A DNA stretch of 64,000 bases from an uncultured Prevotellaceae bacterium (GTDB lineage: Bacteria > Bacteroidota > Bacteroidia > Bacteroidales > Bacteroidaceae), in NCBI GenBank assembly GCA_900314655.1, contig OMWC01000011.1, forward strand, positions 1 through 64,000, in the 5' to 3' direction. The position numbers were made by a program, and so were the translations under genes. Every line of letters starts with the position of its first letter. Position 1 is the first letter of the stretch. Below the pieces are notes generated by a model. That model saw only the letters and a list, made by a program, of their open reading frames with translations. It did not search any database and was not told the DNA's origin. Shown here one piece after another: positions 26,014-33,423 of this stretch.

Positions 26014-26850
26014 GTGATAGATTTTTCGGTATTACTTTCGATATATTATAAGGAGCAGCCGGAGTTTTTGCGGCTGTCATTGGACAGTGTGTTCTCGCAG
26101 ACTGTGAGAGCCACGGAAGTTGTGTTGGTGGAGGATGGACGACTGACTCCGGATCTGGATGCGGTGATTGAAGAATACCAAGGAAAGTATCCGGAGATGA
26201 AGGTTGTGAAGTTTGAGGAGAACCGGGGATTGGGGTATGCTCTGAATGATGGATTGAAAGCTTGCTCCTATGACATCATAGCCAGAATGGATACGGATGA
26301 TATTGCCAAACCGGAACGATTCGAGAAACAACTGAAGGTAATGGAAGAACATCCGGAGATAGACTTGGTGACAGCTTGGATTGAGGAATTTGTGGATTCG
26401 CCAGAAAACATAACGGCCATGCGGACGCTGCCAGAAACACCGGAAGAACTGTACAACTATGGAAAATCTCGTTGTCCGGCGAACCATCCTGTGACGATGT
26501 ACCGTAAAAAGGCTGTACTCGATGTAGGGGGATATCAGACTTCTTTATTCCCTGAGGACTATTTTCTTTGGATAAAGATGTTGCTGAACGGCAGTAAATT
26601 CTATTGTATCCAAGAGTCGCTGCTGTATTTCCGCTATGCACCGGAGACTATCGCGAAGCGCGGTGGATGGAAATATGCAAAGGATGAACTGAAGATTCAG
26701 TGGAATATTTACCAGACGGGGTATGTGTCATTCCCAAGATATCTGTATAATAGTGTGGCGAAATTCACGGTGAGGGTAATGCCTTTAGGTATTCGTAGAT
26801 ATATATACCAGAAGCTATTAAGACGACCCACCACAACCCTCCCTGCTTAG
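26014..26850 (+). CDS. Glycosyltransferase family 2, C-terminus supplied by a repeat
   Basis: The start is a GTG at 26014; no ATG fits the conserved N-terminus DFSVLLSIYYKEQPEFLRLS. The 278-residue GT2 has VVLVEDGRLTPD, ENRGLGYALNDGLKA and the ARMDTDDIAKPERF metal site near residue 90. The last residues RRPTTTLPA and the stop codon are encoded by a family A palindrome (26822-26862), so the repeat truncated or replaced the original C-terminus. Confidence 0.88.
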   Translation: MIDFSVLLSIYYKEQPEFLRLSLDSVFSQTVRATEVVLVEDGRLTPDLDAVIEEYQGKYPEMKVVKFEENRGLGYALNDGLKACSYDIIARMDTDDIAKPERFEKQLKVMEEHPEIDLVTAWIEEFVDSPENITAMRTLPETPEELYNYGKSRCPANHPVTMYRKKAVLDVGGYQTSLFPEDYFLWIKMLLNGSKFYCIQESLLYFRYAPETIAKRGGWKYAKDELKIQWNIYQTGYVSFPRYLYNSVAKFTVRVMPLGIRRYIYQKLLRRPTTTLPA

Positions 26851-26862
26851 GGAGGGAGTTGT
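26822..26862 (+). repeat. Family A repeat providing the 3' end of a glycosyltransferase gene
   Basis: GACCCACCACAACCCTCCC followed by CTTAGGGAGGGAG. The stop codon TAG lies in the loop of the palindrome. Confidence 0.9.
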
Positions 26863-26921
26863 TTTACAAAACACAAAGTTACAAAAGACACAAAATTTTA
26901 ACAAAAACAATTTGAAAACAT

Positions 26922-27050
26922 CTTTTCTGTAAAGCATCCTTGCTTGCACGGCTGTGTCAATAGACGCTCATCAACATCCTGCAAGCAAGCTTGCGGCTGT
27001 TGCCGATCATCTACTGACAGCCTTTTCAGGCCTTACTTCACAGTAAAGAG
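26922..27050. mobile_element. TTTTGTAAAG element, copy 2
   Basis: CTTTTCTGTAAAG on the left pairs imperfectly with CTTCACAGTAAAG on the right. It shares the GTAAAGCATCC left border with copy 1 and has its own internal dyads (GCTTGCA/TGCAAGC). With copy 3 it fills most of the 505-bp gap between the GT2 and nucleotidyltransferase genes; the 135 bp between the two copies show nothing recognisable. Confidence 0.55.
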
Positions 27051-27187
27051 AAAACAAAGAAAACCGATATTTGGGTGTTAAGTGGTGGATTCTTGGTAAT
27101 AGATGCTGGTGAATACTAGAAAAGAATATTACTCTGATTTGTGTGAGCTATTGTCTATTGAGCGAAGGTTTTAAAAGTTTTTGATTG

Positions 27188-27305
27188 TTTTGTAAAGAAT
27201 GCCCCGACAGGGCTGTATGTGGATGGGCTTCCACTGGATGCAAACTTGTTTACAGAAAGCGGAAGAACAGCCTCAGATACATCCGTGAACGGATGCTTTA
27301 CAAAA
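27188..27305. mobile_element. TTTTGTAAAG element, copy 3
   Basis: TTTTGTAAAG at the left end is exactly complementary to CTTTACAAAA at the right end. Interior dyads include CCCCGACAGGG-like and ATCCGTGAACGGAT. It ends about 50 bp before the next start codon and may influence its expression. Confidence 0.55.
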
Positions 27306-27355
27306 TAGTTGTTTTTTAAAGTATTTGTCTTTTCCTTTACTTACTTGAAACATTC

Positions 27356-28510
27356 ATGGAGAAGAAATTATTTGAAATATTACGTTCTGAATTGTGGGGA
27401 ACGGGACTTTCGTTCTCGCAATTATCGCATTCGGAGTTTGAGGAACTGATGGCCCTGGCCGGAGAACAGACAGTGACGGGACTGGTGGGCGACTGTCTCA
27501 TCAAGAACAACATCAAACTGGAACGGGAGGATGCACTGAGTCTCTTTGCGAAACTGAAAGCTATCGAGAAAAGAAATGCACATGTGAATGAGAACCTGGT
27601 GAGTTTCGTGAACTTCATGGAACGGAAAGGGGTTGACTATATCATCGTGAAAGGTCAGGTGGCAGGTGCGCTCTACCCAAATCCGGATGTAAGGATGTCG
27701 GGGGATGTGGATCTTTACTTTGTGGGAGACAACTACGAGAAGATCAAAGGGCTGGTGGAACAGCGCTTAGGAAAACAATTGAGTAAGCTAAGCGACGGGA
27801 AACATGTGGAGTTTGAAGTGAACAACGTGGTCTTCGAACTGCACGAGAAACTGTCCCGACTGGCTACCCGCAAGCATCAGGAGTATTGGGACCAGATGAT
27901 AGACCATGCTATCCTTGAGGGTACAGACACGGTGACAATAGCGGGAAAGGAAATCAAAACGCTCAGTGCTACCTATAATGCGCTCTATATCTTCGTACAT
28001 TTGTTCTATCACATGACGGCCAGCGGTGTAGGCCTGCGTCAACTTTGTGATATGATGAAAAGCCTCTCCCCAACCCTCCCCCATAGGGAGGGAGTCTCAA
28101 AAATTGATAAGGAGAGATTAGAGGAGATATTGAAGGAACTAGGGTATTTGAAGGCGTATAAGGCGATGGGGGCGTTCCTGGTAGAATATCTGGGACTGCC
28201 GGAAGAGGAGTTTCCTTTTACTTTAACGGAGAAAGACCGCAAATGGGTAGAGACCATTAAAAAGAATATCCTGAAACGCGGAAACTTCGGACGAACTGGA
28301 AGGAAAGTGAAGAAACTGGGTGTACTGCACAGCATGGAAACCGGTTATCTGAACATGGCACAAACGATAACCTTCTATCGCTTGGCTCCGAAAGAGGTCT
28401 TGCTGCGCTTCACCAGCTTGGGTGAATGGTTCCTGGAGAGGTTTAAAATAAAAAGAAAGAGAAGACCCTCTAAATCCCCCTTAAGAGGGGGACTTTCAAA
28501 AGAGCCTTAA
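27356..28510 (+). CDS. Nucleotidyltransferase family protein (NTP_transf_5) with two repeat-encoded parts
   Basis: A 384-residue protein of the PF14907 type: VKGQVAGALYPNPDVRMSGD then VDLYF near residues 98-125 is the nucleotidyltransferase core (GxxD-x-D). These proteins are frequent in capsule and peptide-modification loci, and their reaction is not established. The insert SLSPTLPHREGVSK near residue 238 comes from a family C palindrome. The last residues RRPSKSPLRGGLSKEP come from a family B palindrome, which also contributes the route to the stop codon. Confidence 0.85.
   Translation: MEKKLFEILRSELWGTGLSFSQLSHSEFEELMALAGEQTVTGLVGDCLIKNNIKLEREDALSLFAKLKAIEKRNAHVNENLVSFVNFMERKGVDYIIVKGQVAGALYPNPDVRMSGDVDLYFVGDNYEKIKGLVEQRLGKQLSKLSDGKHVEFEVNNVVFELHEKLSRLATRKHQEYWDQMIDHAILEGTDTVTIAGKEIKTLSATYNALYIFVHLFYHMTASGVGLRQLCDMMKSLSPTLPHREGVSKIDKERLEEILKELGYLKAYKAMGAFLVEYLGLPEEEFPFTLTEKDRKWVETIKKNILKRGNFGRTGRKVKKLGVLHSMETGYLNMAQTITFYRLAPKEVLLRFTSLGEWFLERFKIKRKRRPSKSPLRGGLSKEP
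28060..28098 (+). repeat. Family C palindromic repeat inside the nucleotidyltransferase gene
   Basis: GCCTCTCCCCAACCCTCCC followed by CCATAGGGAGGGAGTCTC, read in frame as SLSPTLPHREGVS. It is nearly identical to the copy at 21085. Confidence 0.9.
28463..28497 (+). repeat. Family B palindromic repeat at the 3' end of the nucleotidyltransferase gene
   Basis: GACCCTCTAAATCCCCC followed by TTAAGAGGGGGACTTTC, read in frame as RPSKSPLRGGLS. The same sequence in inverted orientation bounds the DUF559 module at 35.2 kb. Confidence 0.9.
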
Positions 28511-28512
28511 TG

Positions 28513-28556
28513 AACCCCCTCCCTCTTAAGGGAGGGATGGGGTGGGTCTTTTTTTT
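28513..28556 (-). repeat. Family A repeat (inverted orientation), terminator-like
   Basis: CCCTCCCTCTTAAGGGAGGG followed by a GGGGTGGGTC arm and a run of eight T residues. The hairpin plus T-tract could act as an intrinsic terminator for the polysaccharide operon. Confidence 0.7.
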
Positions 28557-28564
28557 CATATTAT

Positions 28565-28595
28565 TTTGAAGTTTGAATGATTTGTATTATCTTTG
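28565..28595 (+). promoter_or_regulatory. Bacteroidota-type promoter for the WecA/MraY-type gene
   Basis: TTTG at 28565-28568 and TATCTTTG at 28588-28595 (TAnnTTTG) are 19 bp apart, matching the -33/-7 promoter of the phylum's primary sigma factor. The start codon lies 28 bp downstream. Confidence 0.75.
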
Positions 28596-28623
28596 TGCCC
28601 GAAAAGATTATTGGTGAAAGACT

Positions 28624-29739
28624 ATGAGTATCGCGTATTGGTTTTTAATTGCATCGTTTGTACTGTCCTTCCTGATGGGTTGGTGGCTGATACCACGTGT
28701 GCTTGTCATCTCCTACAAGCACCAACTCTTTGATATGCCGGACGAAAGGAAAGTACATGACAAACCTATACCCCGTCTGGGCGGACTGACTTTCTTCCCG
28801 GTTATTACCATTACGCTGAGCCTACTCATGGGAATACGTTATCTGTACGGTTGGGACGTGGTGAATATCCCTGCCATAGAGGTTTTGGTGGAGTTTCTGA
28901 TGCTGCTGGCCGGTTCCTGCGTACTATATGTGGTGGGTGTGGGCGATGACCTGATAGGCGTGAGCTATAAATGGAAGTTCGTGGCTCAGATTATCTGCGG
29001 TATCCTGATAGCTATGTCGGGACTGTGGATGCATAGTTTGGGAAATTTCATGGGTGTAGATACCTTGCCGAAATGGTTGGGCTATCTGGCTACCATCTTT
29101 GTGGTGGTGTATATTACCAATGCGTTTAACCTGATAGACGGTATCGACGGACTGGCTTCCGGACTGACTGCCATTGCCCTGTTTGTGATGGGATCGGTCT
29201 TCGTGGCCGAGCGACAGTTGATCTATGCGATGATTGCTTTCTCTACCTTTGGTGTTATCGTGCCGTTCTGGTTTTATAATGTCTTCGGCAACCGCCGTAA
29301 GGGAAAGAAAATATTTATGGGCGACACCGGTTCGCTGACGCTTGGATTCATCATGAGTTTCTTGTTGTTGCGCATCATGCTGACAGGTTTTGAACGTGAA
29401 GGACATCCTGGTTTTATCCTGATTGCCATCAGTGCGCTGCTCATTCCGCTTTTTGATGTGATCCGCGTGGCCCTGCATCGTATTCGCAAGCACCGTAATC
29501 CGTTTAAGCCAGACAGGAACCATATCCATCATAAGCTGTTGCGCTCGGGTATGAAGATGCGCTGGGTGCTGACCACCATCATCCTGATGGATGTGTTTTA
29601 TATCATGCTTAACTTCTTCCTCAGATATTATCTGAACATCACGGTCATCCTATTGATTGACCTTGCCCTCTGGGGTATTCTCCATCTTTGTCTGAACAAA
29701 CGGATCAAACAAGTAGAAGGGGTGCCGCATTCGATTTAA
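28624..29739 (+). CDS. MraY/WecA-family undecaprenyl-phosphate glycosyl-1-phosphate transferase
   Basis: A 371-residue polytopic membrane enzyme with DERKVHDKPIPRLGG near residue 38, NAFNLIDGIDGLASGLTAI near 167-185, KIFMGDTGSLTLGF near 230 and PDRNHIHHKLL near 298. These are the Mg-binding Asp pair, the DNA...GDTG region and the His-rich loop of the WecA branch. It begins glycan assembly by moving a HexNAc-phosphate to undecaprenyl phosphate. It has its own promoter and closes the polysaccharide locus. Confidence 0.92.
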   Translation: MSIAYWFLIASFVLSFLMGWWLIPRVLVISYKHQLFDMPDERKVHDKPIPRLGGLTFFPVITITLSLLMGIRYLYGWDVVNIPAIEVLVEFLMLLAGSCVLYVVGVGDDLIGVSYKWKFVAQIICGILIAMSGLWMHSLGNFMGVDTLPKWLGYLATIFVVVYITNAFNLIDGIDGLASGLTAIALFVMGSVFVAERQLIYAMIAFSTFGVIVPFWFYNVFGNRRKGKKIFMGDTGSLTLGFIMSFLLLRIMLTGFEREGHPGFILIAISALLIPLFDVIRVALHRIRKHRNPFKPDRNHIHHKLLRSGMKMRWVLTTIILMDVFYIMLNFFLRYYLNITVILLIDLALWGILHLCLNKRIKQVEGVPHSI

Positions 29740-29772
29740 AACCCACCCCTTCCCCTCCCGAAGGGAGGGATT
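29740..29772 (+). repeat. Family A repeat between the transferase gene and serB
   Basis: ACCCACCCCTTCCCCTCCC followed by GAAGGGAGGG directly after the stop codon. Confidence 0.8.
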
Positions 29773-29833
29773 TATCTTCATCAGAAATACTATTTAATAC
29801 TAATCAGGTCATAGAAACAATAAAAAATCATTT

Positions 29834-31180
29834 ATGAATATGAATAACAAGTCCTCCCTCTTAAGGGAGGATACAGGAGGGTCGTCAAATATCCTAATTA
29901 GAATCACCGGGCAGGACCGGCCGGGACTGACGGCATCGGTGATGGAAATACTGGCCAAGTATGATACGCAGATATTGGATATCGGACAGGCGGACATTCA
30001 CTCTACACTGTCATTGGGTATTCTCATCCGGGTGGATGAAGAAAACTCGGGACGGGTGATGAAGGAACTGCTGTTCAAAGCCACCGAACTGCAAGTGAAC
30101 ATCGGATTTGCTCCTATCACGGACGAGGAATATGAGGCCTGGGTAGGACGACAGGGAAAGAACCGCTATATCCTAACTATCATCGGACGACATCTGGCTG
30201 CCAAACAAATCGGGGCTGCCACGAGAGTCATTGCCGAACAGGGTTTCAATATCGACTCTATCCTCAGACTGAGTGGAAGGCCGCATTTAGAAAATGCTGT
30301 TTTCAAGTCACAAGTTTCAAGTTTCAAGACACAAAATAACCTGAAACCTGAAACGAGCGATAGCGGTTTGAAACCTGAAACTGGCGCAGAGCGCCAACGA
30401 AGTTGTATCCAATTCTCTCTCCGCGGAAAACTGGAAGACCGTTCGGTATTGCAGCATGAGCTGATGAAGATATCAAGTGAATTTGATATGGACTTCTCGT
30501 TCCAGCGGGATGATATGTTCCGACGGATGAGACGATTGATCTGCTTTGATATGGATTCCACACTTATCCAGACGGAATGTATCGACGAACTGGCCATCCG
30601 GGCAGGTGTGGGCGACCAAGTGAAAGCTATCACGGAGAGTGCCATGCGCGGAGAAATAGACTTCAAAGAGAGTTTTACACGTCGTGTGGCATTGCTGAAA
30701 GGACTCGACGTGAGCGTGATGAAAGATATTGCCGAACATCTGCCTATCACCGAAGGAGCCGACCGACTGATGGAGGTACTGAAACGCTGCGGCTATAAGA
30801 TTGCCATTCTCTCAGGTGGATTCACGTATTTCGGTGAATATCTGCAGCGCCGCTGGGGTATCGATTATGTGTATGCCAACGAACTGGAAATAGACGAAGA
30901 GGGAAAACTCACCGGACGTTATGTGGGCGAAATCGTGGATGGACATCGGAAAGCGGAATTGCTGAAACTGATTGCCCAGGTGGAAAAGGTTAATATGGCA
31001 CAGACCATTGCCGTGGGCGACGGTGCCAACGATCTGCCGATGATAGCCGCAAGTGGATTGGGTATTGCCTTCCACGCCAAGCCCCGTGTGGTGGCCACCG
31101 CCAAACAGAGCATCAATACCATCGGACTGGATGGTGTGCTCTACTTCCTTGGGTTTAAGGATAGTTATCTAAATACATAG
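29834..31180 (+). CDS. serB: Phosphoserine phosphatase with repeat-encoded N-terminus and linker
   Basis: A 448-residue enzyme for the last step of serine synthesis. An ACT-type domain opens at about residue 20 (ILIRITGQDRPGLTASVMEI), a second ACT-like part follows, and the HAD phosphatase domain has the catalytic FDMDSTLIQTECIDE near 237, ILSGGFTYF near 335 and AVGDGANDLPMIA near 391. Two parts are not family sequence: the N-terminus KSSLLREDTGGSS, from a palindromic repeat, and the stretch at residues about 157-189 (SQVSSFKTQNNLKPETS...), from a GTTTCAAG-class repeat. Both keep the frame and avoid catalytic motifs. Confidence 0.93.
   Translation: MNMNNKSSLLREDTGGSSNILIRITGQDRPGLTASVMEILAKYDTQILDIGQADIHSTLSLGILIRVDEENSGRVMKELLFKATELQVNIGFAPITDEEYEAWVGRQGKNRYILTIIGRHLAAKQIGAATRVIAEQGFNIDSILRLSGRPHLENAVFKSQVSSFKTQNNLKPETSDSGLKPETGAERQRSCIQFSLRGKLEDRSVLQHELMKISSEFDMDFSFQRDDMFRRMRRLICFDMDSTLIQTECIDELAIRAGVGDQVKAITESAMRGEIDFKESFTRRVALLKGLDVSVMKDIAEHLPITEGADRLMEVLKRCGYKIAILSGGFTYFGEYLQRRWGIDYVYANELEIDEEGKLTGRYVGEIVDGHRKAELLKLIAQVEKVNMAQTIAVGDGANDLPMIAASGLGIAFHAKPRVVATAKQSINTIGLDGVLYFLGFKDSYLNT
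29849..29884 (+). repeat. Palindromic repeat at the start of serB
   Basis: AAGTCCTCCCTCTTAAGGGAGG followed by ATACAGGAGGGTCG, read in frame as SSLLREDTGGSS. A related inverted form inside ispG is read as SSLSREDLGGS. Confidence 0.85.
30301..30396 (+). repeat. GTTTCAAG-class inverted repeat inside serB
   Basis: CAAGTTTCAAGTTTCAAG units are followed by complementary CTGAAACCTGAAAC units, separated by an ACACAAAATAA spacer. The block joins the ACT and HAD parts in frame. Confidence 0.8.
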
Positions 31181-31182
31181 AA

Positions 31183-31252
31183 GGAGACCCACCCCAACCC
31201 ATTCCCGAGCTTTGCTCGCCTACCCGTAGCCTTTCCCTGCTTAGGGAGGGAG
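31183..31252 (+). repeat. Family A repeat interrupted by a nested insertion
   Basis: The usual left arm ACCCACCCCAACCC and right arm TCCCTGCTTAGGGAGGGAG are separated by about 33 extra bases that contain their own CGAGC/GCTCG dyad. This looks like one small element inserted into another. Confidence 0.7.
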
Positions 31253-31290
31253 AAAGACAATCCTAGTAATAACTTATTCCTAATATCATC

Positions 31291-31321
31291 AAAAAGTCCT
31301 CCCTAACAAGGAGGACTTTTT
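31291..31321. terminator. Bidirectional intrinsic terminator between serB and ispG
   Basis: AAAAAGTCCTCC, a seven-base loop and GGAGGACTTTTT form a perfect 12-bp stem with A and T runs on both sides. It serves the convergent serB (+) and ispG (-) genes. It resembles a shortened palindromic repeat and may have been recruited from one. Confidence 0.85.
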
Positions 31322-31323
31322 AA

Positions 31324-32808
31324 TTAGTCTTTGTTACTGGACTCCCTCCCTAAGCAGGGAGGGTTGGGGTGGGTCTTTGGGTTGGGGTGGGTCGCCCTTA
31401 TCAATCGCAGCAGATGTTCTACGGCTTCTTCTTCGGGGATGTTCTTTTCTACACATTCCTTCTGGCGGTAGAGGCTGATCTTTCCACGACCGGCTCCTAC
31501 GTAACCGTAGTCGGCATCGGCCATTTCTCCAGGGCCGTTGACGATACATCCCATAATACCTATCTTCAGGCCCTTCATATCCTTCGTGGCTTCCTTGATG
31601 CGCTGAATAGTGGTGCGCAAATCATAAAGTGTGCGGCCACAGCCCGGGCAGGAGATGTATTCGGTCTTGGTGAATTTCACGCGGGCGGCTTGTAAAATGG
31701 ACCCACCTAAATCCTCCCTGCTTAGGGAGGACTTTTTATCTATTATCTCTAATTCCTTTGCTTTTCCGTCAATTAATATGGGGCCGGCAATCATGGCGGC
31801 TTTCAGCTGGAAGGTTTCGTAATCAGGGGCAGACAGACGGAGATGAAGACACCCACCCCCTTTAGGTAGGGGAGTAATCCATGCCGCCTCTTCGCTAGTC
31901 CCCCCTAAACAGGGGGGATTTAGGAGGGTCTCTCCCTGTTCTCTTAAACGGGAGCATTCAGGAATGAGTTCTACCAGTTTTTTGGCGACGGGGATTTCGG
32001 CCTCGGGTTCTTCACTCAATGATACGCGGATGGTGTCACCAATGCCTTCGGTCAATAAGGCACCGATGCCTACGGCACTCTTGATGCGGCCGTCTTCGCC
32101 CTCTCCAGCTTCGGTAACTCCCAGATGGAGGGGATAGTGCATATCTTCCTTATCCATGGTTTCTACCAGCAATCGAACCGTCTGAACCATCACCACGGTA
32201 TTGCTGGCCTTGATGGAAATCACCACATCGTTGAAGTTTTCTCTTTGGCAGATACGCAGAAACTCCATGCAACTCTCCACGATTCCTGCCGGAGTGTCAC
32301 CATAACGGCTCATGATGCGGTCGCTCAATGATCCGTGATTCACACCGATGCGGATGGCGGTATGATGCTCTTTGCAGATATTCAGGAAAGGAACGAACTT
32401 GCGTTCTATCTTCTGCAATTCGGCAGCATACTCCTCGTCGGTGTATTCCAGATGCTTGAACACACGGCCCGGATCCACGTAATTGCCTGGATTGATGCGC
32501 ACCTTCTCACAATACAGAGCGGCCACGTCGGCTGTATGGGCCGTGAAATGCACATCGGCCACCAATGGCTGAGGGTAGCCGTCGGCTTTCAGTTGGGCGG
32601 AGATATGCTTCATATTCTCCGCTTCGCGGGTGCCTTGGGTGGTGAAGCGCACCAGTTCGCCACCTGCATCGATGATGCGTTTGGCCTGTGCCACCGATGC
32701 CTCGGTGTCATTGGTATCGGTGGTGGCCATGGACTGTACTCTTATCGGATAGTCGCTGCCGATCAGCAAATCACCCACCTTCGTAGTTGTTGTCTTTCTT
32801 CTTTCCAT
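31324..32808 (-). CDS. ispG: 4-hydroxy-3-methylbut-2-enyl diphosphate synthase with several repeat-encoded inserts
   Basis: A 494-residue Fe-S enzyme of the MEP isoprenoid pathway. TIM-barrel residues at the N-terminus include VQSMATTDTNDTEASVAQ, ADVHFTA, VRINPGNYVDPGR, and NHGSLSDR. The 4Fe-4S ligands are in SCPGCGRTL near 394-402 and GIMGCIVNGPGEMADADYG near 426. The repeat-derived parts are LLNPPCLGGTSEEAAW and TPLPKGGGC (residues about 293-321), KKSSLSREDLGGS near 365, and the C-terminal ATHPNPKTHPNPPCLGRES. All lie between the barrel and the Fe-S domain or after it. The gene is otherwise intact and likely essential, so the inserts must be tolerated. Confidence 0.95.
   Translation of the reverse strand: MERRKTTTTKVGDLLIGSDYPIRVQSMATTDTNDTEASVAQAKRIIDAGGELVRFTTQGTREAENMKHISAQLKADGYPQPLVADVHFTAHTADVAALYCEKVRINPGNYVDPGRVFKHLEYTDEEYAAELQKIERKFVPFLNICKEHHTAIRIGVNHGSLSDRIMSRYGDTPAGIVESCMEFLRICQRENFNDVVISIKASNTVVMVQTVRLLVETMDKEDMHYPLHLGVTEAGEGEDGRIKSAVGIGALLTEGIGDTIRVSLSEEPEAEIPVAKKLVELIPECSRLREQGETLLNPPCLGGTSEEAAWITPLPKGGGCLHLRLSAPDYETFQLKAAMIAGPILIDGKAKELEIIDKKSSLSREDLGGSILQAARVKFTKTEYISCPGCGRTLYDLRTTIQRIKEATKDMKGLKIGIMGCIVNGPGEMADADYGYVGAGRGKISLYRQKECVEKNIPEEEAVEHLLRLIRATHPNPKTHPNPPCLGRESSNKD
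31340..31394 (-). repeat. Family A repeat plus extra arm at the 3' end of ispG
   Basis: ACTCCCTCCCTAAGCAGGG then AGGGTTGGGGTGGGTC, followed by a second GGGTTGGGGTGGGTC arm. On the coding strand it is read as THPNPKTHPNPPCLGRESS just before the ispG stop. Confidence 0.9.
31699..31737 (-). repeat. Palindromic repeat inside ispG
   Basis: GGACCCACCTAAATCCTCC then CTGCTTAGGGAGGACTTTTT, a form intermediate between families A and B. It is read on the minus strand as KKSSLSREDLGGS. Confidence 0.85.
31849..31932 (-). repeat. Two adjacent palindromic repeats inside ispG
   Basis: CACCCACCCCCTTTAGGTA-type sequence at 31849-31876 and CCCCCCTAAACAGGGGGGAT with a TTTAGGAGGGTC arm at 31898-31932. On the coding strand they give ETLLNPPCLGG and PLPKGGGC. 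Confidence 0.85.
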
Positions 32809-32829
32809 TTTTTCCTTTTATTTTAACTA

Positions 32830-33313
32830 AACACAAAGACACAAAGGCACAAAGAATATTATCTTATTGGTTTTGGCCCTTTATATTCTATTAATCCATT
32901 AATCTTTCGTTTTATTCCGTCCTTTAATACAGGAACATTGAAATTAATCAATAAACCCATGTGAACATTTGCCAGTTTCATATAAGTCACTAACTGAACT
33001 TCATGCAAAGGTTTTAATGATTCAACTGCTTTTAATTCTATAATGAATTCATCATTGACCAATAGATCTATTCTATAATCTTTTTCTATCTTTTTTCCTT
33101 TATAAGTTAATGGCAAATCCACTTGAGACTGAACATTCAATCCTCGAGACTCTAATTCTATCTTCAGACATTCTTCATAGACAGATTCCAAAAGACCAGG
33201 CCCAAACACACGATGCACTTCAATGGCCGCACCAATAATTATATTACTTAATTGGTTTAGCCTTCTGTATTCCTCTAAAGGAATAAAACTTTGTGACTTT
33301 GTGTCTTTGTGTT
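32830..33313. mobile_element. Repeat-flanked single-gene module: GxxExxY protein
   Basis: A 25-bp tract of AACACAAAGACACAAAG-type units at 32830-32854 is answered by its reverse complement at 33289-33313 with a single mismatch. Between them lies only the GxxExxY gene. The left tract touches the stop codon, and the right tract encodes the first residues of the protein (HKDTKSQS). The module lies between ispG and purE. Confidence 0.75.
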
Positions 33314-33317
33314 CCAT
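32859..33317 (-). CDS. GxxExxY protein (PD-(D/E)XK-like)
   Basis: A 152-residue protein with the naming motif GPGLLESVYEECL near residues 43-55 and a nuclease-like core DYRIDLLVNDEFIIELKAVE near 80-100 (Asp ... Glu-x-Lys). The family is widespread in Bacteroidota and cyanobacteria with no proven role; the fold suggests a DNA- or RNA-cutting enzyme. The N-terminal HKDTKSQS is encoded by the flanking repeat. The true start could be slightly downstream, but no ATG lies before the conserved helix. Confidence 0.92.
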   Translation of the reverse strand: MEHKDTKSQSFIPLEEYRRLNQLSNIIIGAAIEVHRVFGPGLLESVYEECLKIELESRGLNVQSQVDLPLTYKGKKIEKDYRIDLLVNDEFIIELKAVESLKPLHEVQLVTYMKLANVHMGLLINFNVPVLKDGIKRKINGLIEYKGPKPIR

Positions 33318-33348
33318 TAATCTAACTATCCTAATTATTATTTATTAA

Positions 33349-33412
33349 ACACAAAGACACAAAGGGACAAAGATTTTTATAAAACTATATACTTTGAGAC
33401 TTTGAGTCTTTG
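33349..33412. repeat. Gene-less copy of the CACAAAGA inverted repeat
   Basis: ACACAAAGACACAAAGGGAC on the left faces ACTTTGAGACTTTGAGTC on the right across about 18 bp. It is the same repeat that bounds the GxxExxY module 40 bp away, but with no gene inside. Confidence 0.75.
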
Positions 33413-33423
33413 CGATCCAATAA

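Noticed and set aside
32125..32826. Long plus-strand frames opposite ispG
   Set aside because: They are antisense shadows of a well-supported ispG frame with no own promoter or family match.
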